Source of the DNA: Denitrobacterium detoxificans
GTDB lineage: Bacteria > Actinomycetota > Coriobacteriia > Coriobacteriales > Eggerthellaceae
DNA length: 64,000 bases
NCBI RefSeq assembly: GCF_001643775.1
Contig: NZ_CP011402.1
Location: 1,892,432-1,956,431, forward strand
Reading direction: 5' to 3'
Part shown: positions 62,287-64,000 of the stretch, in pieces
How the letters are laid out: the number at the start of each line of letters is the position of its first letter
Numbering within the stretch: position 1 is the stretch's first letter
Notes under the pieces: generated by a model
The model's input: the letters and a program-made list of their open reading frames with translations, nothing else
Told to the model about the DNA's origin: nothing
Database searches by the model: none
Made by a program: the position numbers and the translations under genes

Positions 62287-62647
62287 TTCTAACTCCTTAG
62301 CGGTTTTGCGTTGTCGTTCGTTGCGCGCACCGAGAATAATGCGGCTGCAAACGGCAAAAGGCCATACACCCTGCTTGGCAAACTGCCAAAAGCTGGCAAC
62401 CAGCAGTTGCATTGCCTGGTCAAGGGCATATTATGCCGAAACATATTCATTCTTGCCATCCCAAGGGAAAAGATCGAAAAGGGCAATCATCTACCCGTGC
62501 GCAACCGCCCGGTGCACCATACAAGCCCTTGAAAAGAAGCAGTACGCCCTTCGCAACCATCTACGTTCGCGAGTTGCATTTTCCCAGGTTGTGATACCCT
62601 ATCTGCTTGCGCGACAAAAGCGCATCATCGAAGCAAGGAGTGTAACT

Positions 62648-63106
62648 ATGTTTTGTCCGAATTGCGGTAAGCAACTTGCCGAAGGCAGCTCGACCTGCGA
62701 TTCCTGCGGTACGACCGTACCCAACCAGGAAAGCGCCCAGCAGGCAAACGCCACCTACGAGGCACCGCAGCAGCCCAACTACCAGCCTGCAGCCAACCAG
62801 AAGGTCTACGCCCAGACCACCGGCACCTCGCGCGCCCTGGCCATGAGCGTCTACTGGGGCCTGCTTCCCCTCATCTTCGCCGCATGTGTGGCCGACAAGG
62901 ACACCGACCCCTTCATCAAGCACCATCTGAACCAGGCGCTCGTCATCTTCATCGGTTCGATTATTGCGGCCTTCCTGTCCATCATCCTCATTGGCGGCAT
63001 CCTCGCCATCTTCCTGCTCGTTGTTGGCATCATGGGCACCGTTCAGGCCTACCATGGCGAGCTCACGGAACTGCCCCTCGTGGGAAAGATCAAGCTCCTG
63101 AAGTAA
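62648..63106 (+). CDS. Zinc-ribbon membrane protein (DUF4870-like)
   Basis: 152 residues. Cys3, Cys6, Cys17 and Cys20 (CPNCGK ... CDSCG) form a zinc ribbon. A Gln/Asn/Pro-rich linker leads to two or three membrane segments (SVYWGLLPLIFAACVADKDT, PFIKHHLNQALVIFIGSIIA, LIGGILAIFLLVVGIMGTVQ) like the Tic20/DUF4870 fold. Function unknown. AAGGAG precedes the ATG. Confidence 0.82.
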   Translation: MFCPNCGKQLAEGSSTCDSCGTTVPNQESAQQANATYEAPQQPNYQPAANQKVYAQTTGTSRALAMSVYWGLLPLIFAACVADKDTDPFIKHHLNQALVIFIGSIIAAFLSIILIGGILAIFLLVVGIMGTVQAYHGELTELPLVGKIKLLK

Positions 63107-63130
63107 CAGGACCTTCCATAGCAACGAAAA

Positions 63131-63157
63131 GAGCCACCAGCACAAAGCCGGTGGCTC
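63131..63157. terminator. Bidirectional terminator between zinc-ribbon and CphA-N-like genes
   Basis: GAGCCACC and GGTGGCTC form an 8-bp stem, followed by TTTTTAC on the plus strand and TTTTCG on the minus strand. Confidence 0.85.
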
Positions 63158-63184
63158 TTTTTACGCTCTATCTGAACAAATGCG

Positions 63185-63673
63185 CTACGCACCCACAATG
63201 AGGTTATTGATGAAATTCGCAGCATCGCGGAACGCGGCAAACGACTCAATGTCGCTGAGCATGGATACCTGCACGCGCGCAACGCCACGCTCTTCGTCGA
63301 GCCATTCGGTCACGCCCGCGTATACGTAGTCGGAACGCTCCGTTCGCTGCGTAAGCAGGTCGATCGTGACATGCTCCAGCAAATGGGGCAAAGGAGTATG
63401 CTCGATGGCGCTTGCGAAGGTATCGCCATTCTCATTCACACAGGAATGATGCGCCAAGCTGGGCATCTTTTCCAACGCGCGATGCGCCATACCCGGCGTG
63501 GTGTAACGCAGTGCAGGGCTTACGCGCACGCGACACACCATGCGATCGGAACGCACGGTAATATGGTCGATGACAAGCGGCAAACCCGCCACGGAGTGCT
63601 TTCCACGCGGGGCGTTATCTGCCTGTTTGCCTTCCTGCTCCTGCATGGGAGCCTGAGACATCGTTTCTTCCAT
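63185..63673 (-). CDS. Stand-alone protein resembling the cyanophycin synthetase N-terminal domain
   Basis: 162 residues, cytosolic. The segment LPHLLEHVTIDLLTQR (95-110), then YAGVTEWLDEERGVARVQVS (118-137) and a closing helical AFRDAANFINNLI, resembles the end of the CphA N-domain (pattern HLxEHVALELQ ... V...Y.DE..G). No ATP-grasp or Mur-ligase part is present, so it cannot be a complete synthetase. AGAGGA precedes the ATG. The likeness is by eye. It starts 11 bases after the edge gene's stop on the same strand. Confidence 0.5.
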   Translation of the reverse strand: MEETMSQAPMQEQEGKQADNAPRGKHSVAGLPLVIDHITVRSDRMVCRVRVSPALRYTTPGMAHRALEKMPSLAHHSCVNENGDTFASAIEHTPLPHLLEHVTIDLLTQRTERSDYVYAGVTEWLDEERGVARVQVSMLSDIESFAAFRDAANFINNLIVGA

Positions 63674-63684
63674 GGGTCCTCTTT

Positions 63685-64000
63685 CTAGTTCACGCGGGTA
63701 AGCACCGTCGTGCCCGCCCCTGGCGTTTCCGTCAATGCGGTGTCGCTGGCAACGCCCAGGATAACCATCCAGTCCGTCGTTCCGCCATCTTCGATGACCA
63801 GCTGCTGCCGGTCGGGGCTGAAATGATAGGCGGCCTGCCCCTGCGCGTTAGCGTACGTAAAGGATATCGTTTTCGCCTGCGTGTCAATGGTATACGCATA
63901 CGATACGGTATCGGTAAGCCGCATCTGGCTGCCATCGATAATGAGCGCGGCACCCTCCTGGGAAATCCATTCGCCTTGGATATCGGCGGCATCGTCGTAG
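63685..64000 (-). CDS. Partial lipocalin-like protein (5' end outside window)
   Basis: The frame is open to the window edge, 104 visible codons up to the stop. The visible part is a beta-strand-rich C-terminus (DIQGEWISQEGAALIIDGSQ, TISFTYANAQ, AAYHFSPDRQQLVIEDGG), as in small lipocalin-like/DUF-type exported proteins where each strand pair ends in -GS- or -DGG-. An internal ATG at 63924 is not the real start. Signal or lipobox cannot be seen. Confidence 0.55.
   Translation of the reverse strand, partial: YDDAADIQGEWISQEGAALIIDGSQMRLTDTVSYAYTIDTQAKTISFTYANAQGQAAYHFSPDRQQLVIEDGGTTDWMVILGVASDTALTETPGAGTTVLTRVN

Overview
The window looks like a chromosomal segment of a moderately high-GC anaerobic actinobacterium of the class Coriobacteriia, probably Eggerthellaceae-like. 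The evidence is a Tat-exported FAD reductase lipoprotein, many secreted proteins ending in DUF5648-type repeats (RLYNPN..G..H.YT / ERD.L..LGW.YEGIGW), LPxTG anchoring, no outer-membrane genes, and core genes (dnaE, truA, asnB) embedded among surface genes. This assignment is inference; no rRNA, tRNA, phage, IS element or CRISPR array was recognised.

Region 1-7.9 kb (minus strand) is one tightly coupled operon: an ExbB/MotA-type proton channel, a DUF2149 protein, a FecCD permease, an ATPase, a Tat lipoprotein binding protein, an Ig-like surface protein and a GLUG-repeat surface protein (runs off the edge). A promoter with a Fur-like 7-1-7 box precedes it. From 8-14 kb lies a 2026-residue repeat surface protein. 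A sodium-coupled NSS transporter and asparagine synthetase B (14.6-18.2 kb) are divergent. Then come a cell-wall amidase with DUF5648 repeats (18.3-19.6 kb) and a dnaE-truA-giant disordered protein operon (20-27.7 kb).

From 28-35.4 kb: a solitary Vsr-like endonuclease, phenylacetate-CoA ligase with an ACT protein, a CmpB-type membrane protein, a YycJ-type metallo-hydrolase, a LysR regulator, a flavin reductase lipoprotein and YbjQ. From 35.5-43.3 kb (minus strand) a seven-gene operon reads as a heme-acquisition system: LPxTG surface protein, membrane-anchored surface protein, an IsdE/HtsA-like heme lipoprotein with both predicted heme ligands, FecCD permease, ATPase, and a CydDC-like ABC pair. 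An orphan DUF5648 fragment, a two-component system and a class I aldolase follow.

From 47-51 kb is a VTC polyphosphate-polymerase / DUF4956 / Cthe_2159-like cluster, then a 1282-residue GLUG/DUF5648 surface protein (51-55 kb). Region 55-55.8 kb carries two copies of a palindromic repeat; a third, degenerate copy is at 14.5-14.7 kb. All three sit directly 3' of a gene in sense orientation. From 55.8-64 kb: an AzgA-type purine permease and small envelope proteins (TM2, TVP38, PRC-barrel, YtxH, PH-domain, HTH-membrane, zinc-ribbon), a stand-alone protein resembling the cyanophycin synthetase N-domain, and a truncated gene at the edge.

The best candidates for new biology are the ExbB-DUF2149-energised uptake operon in an apparently single-membrane cell, the Isd/Hts-like heme operon, and the sense-oriented 3'-UTR palindrome family.
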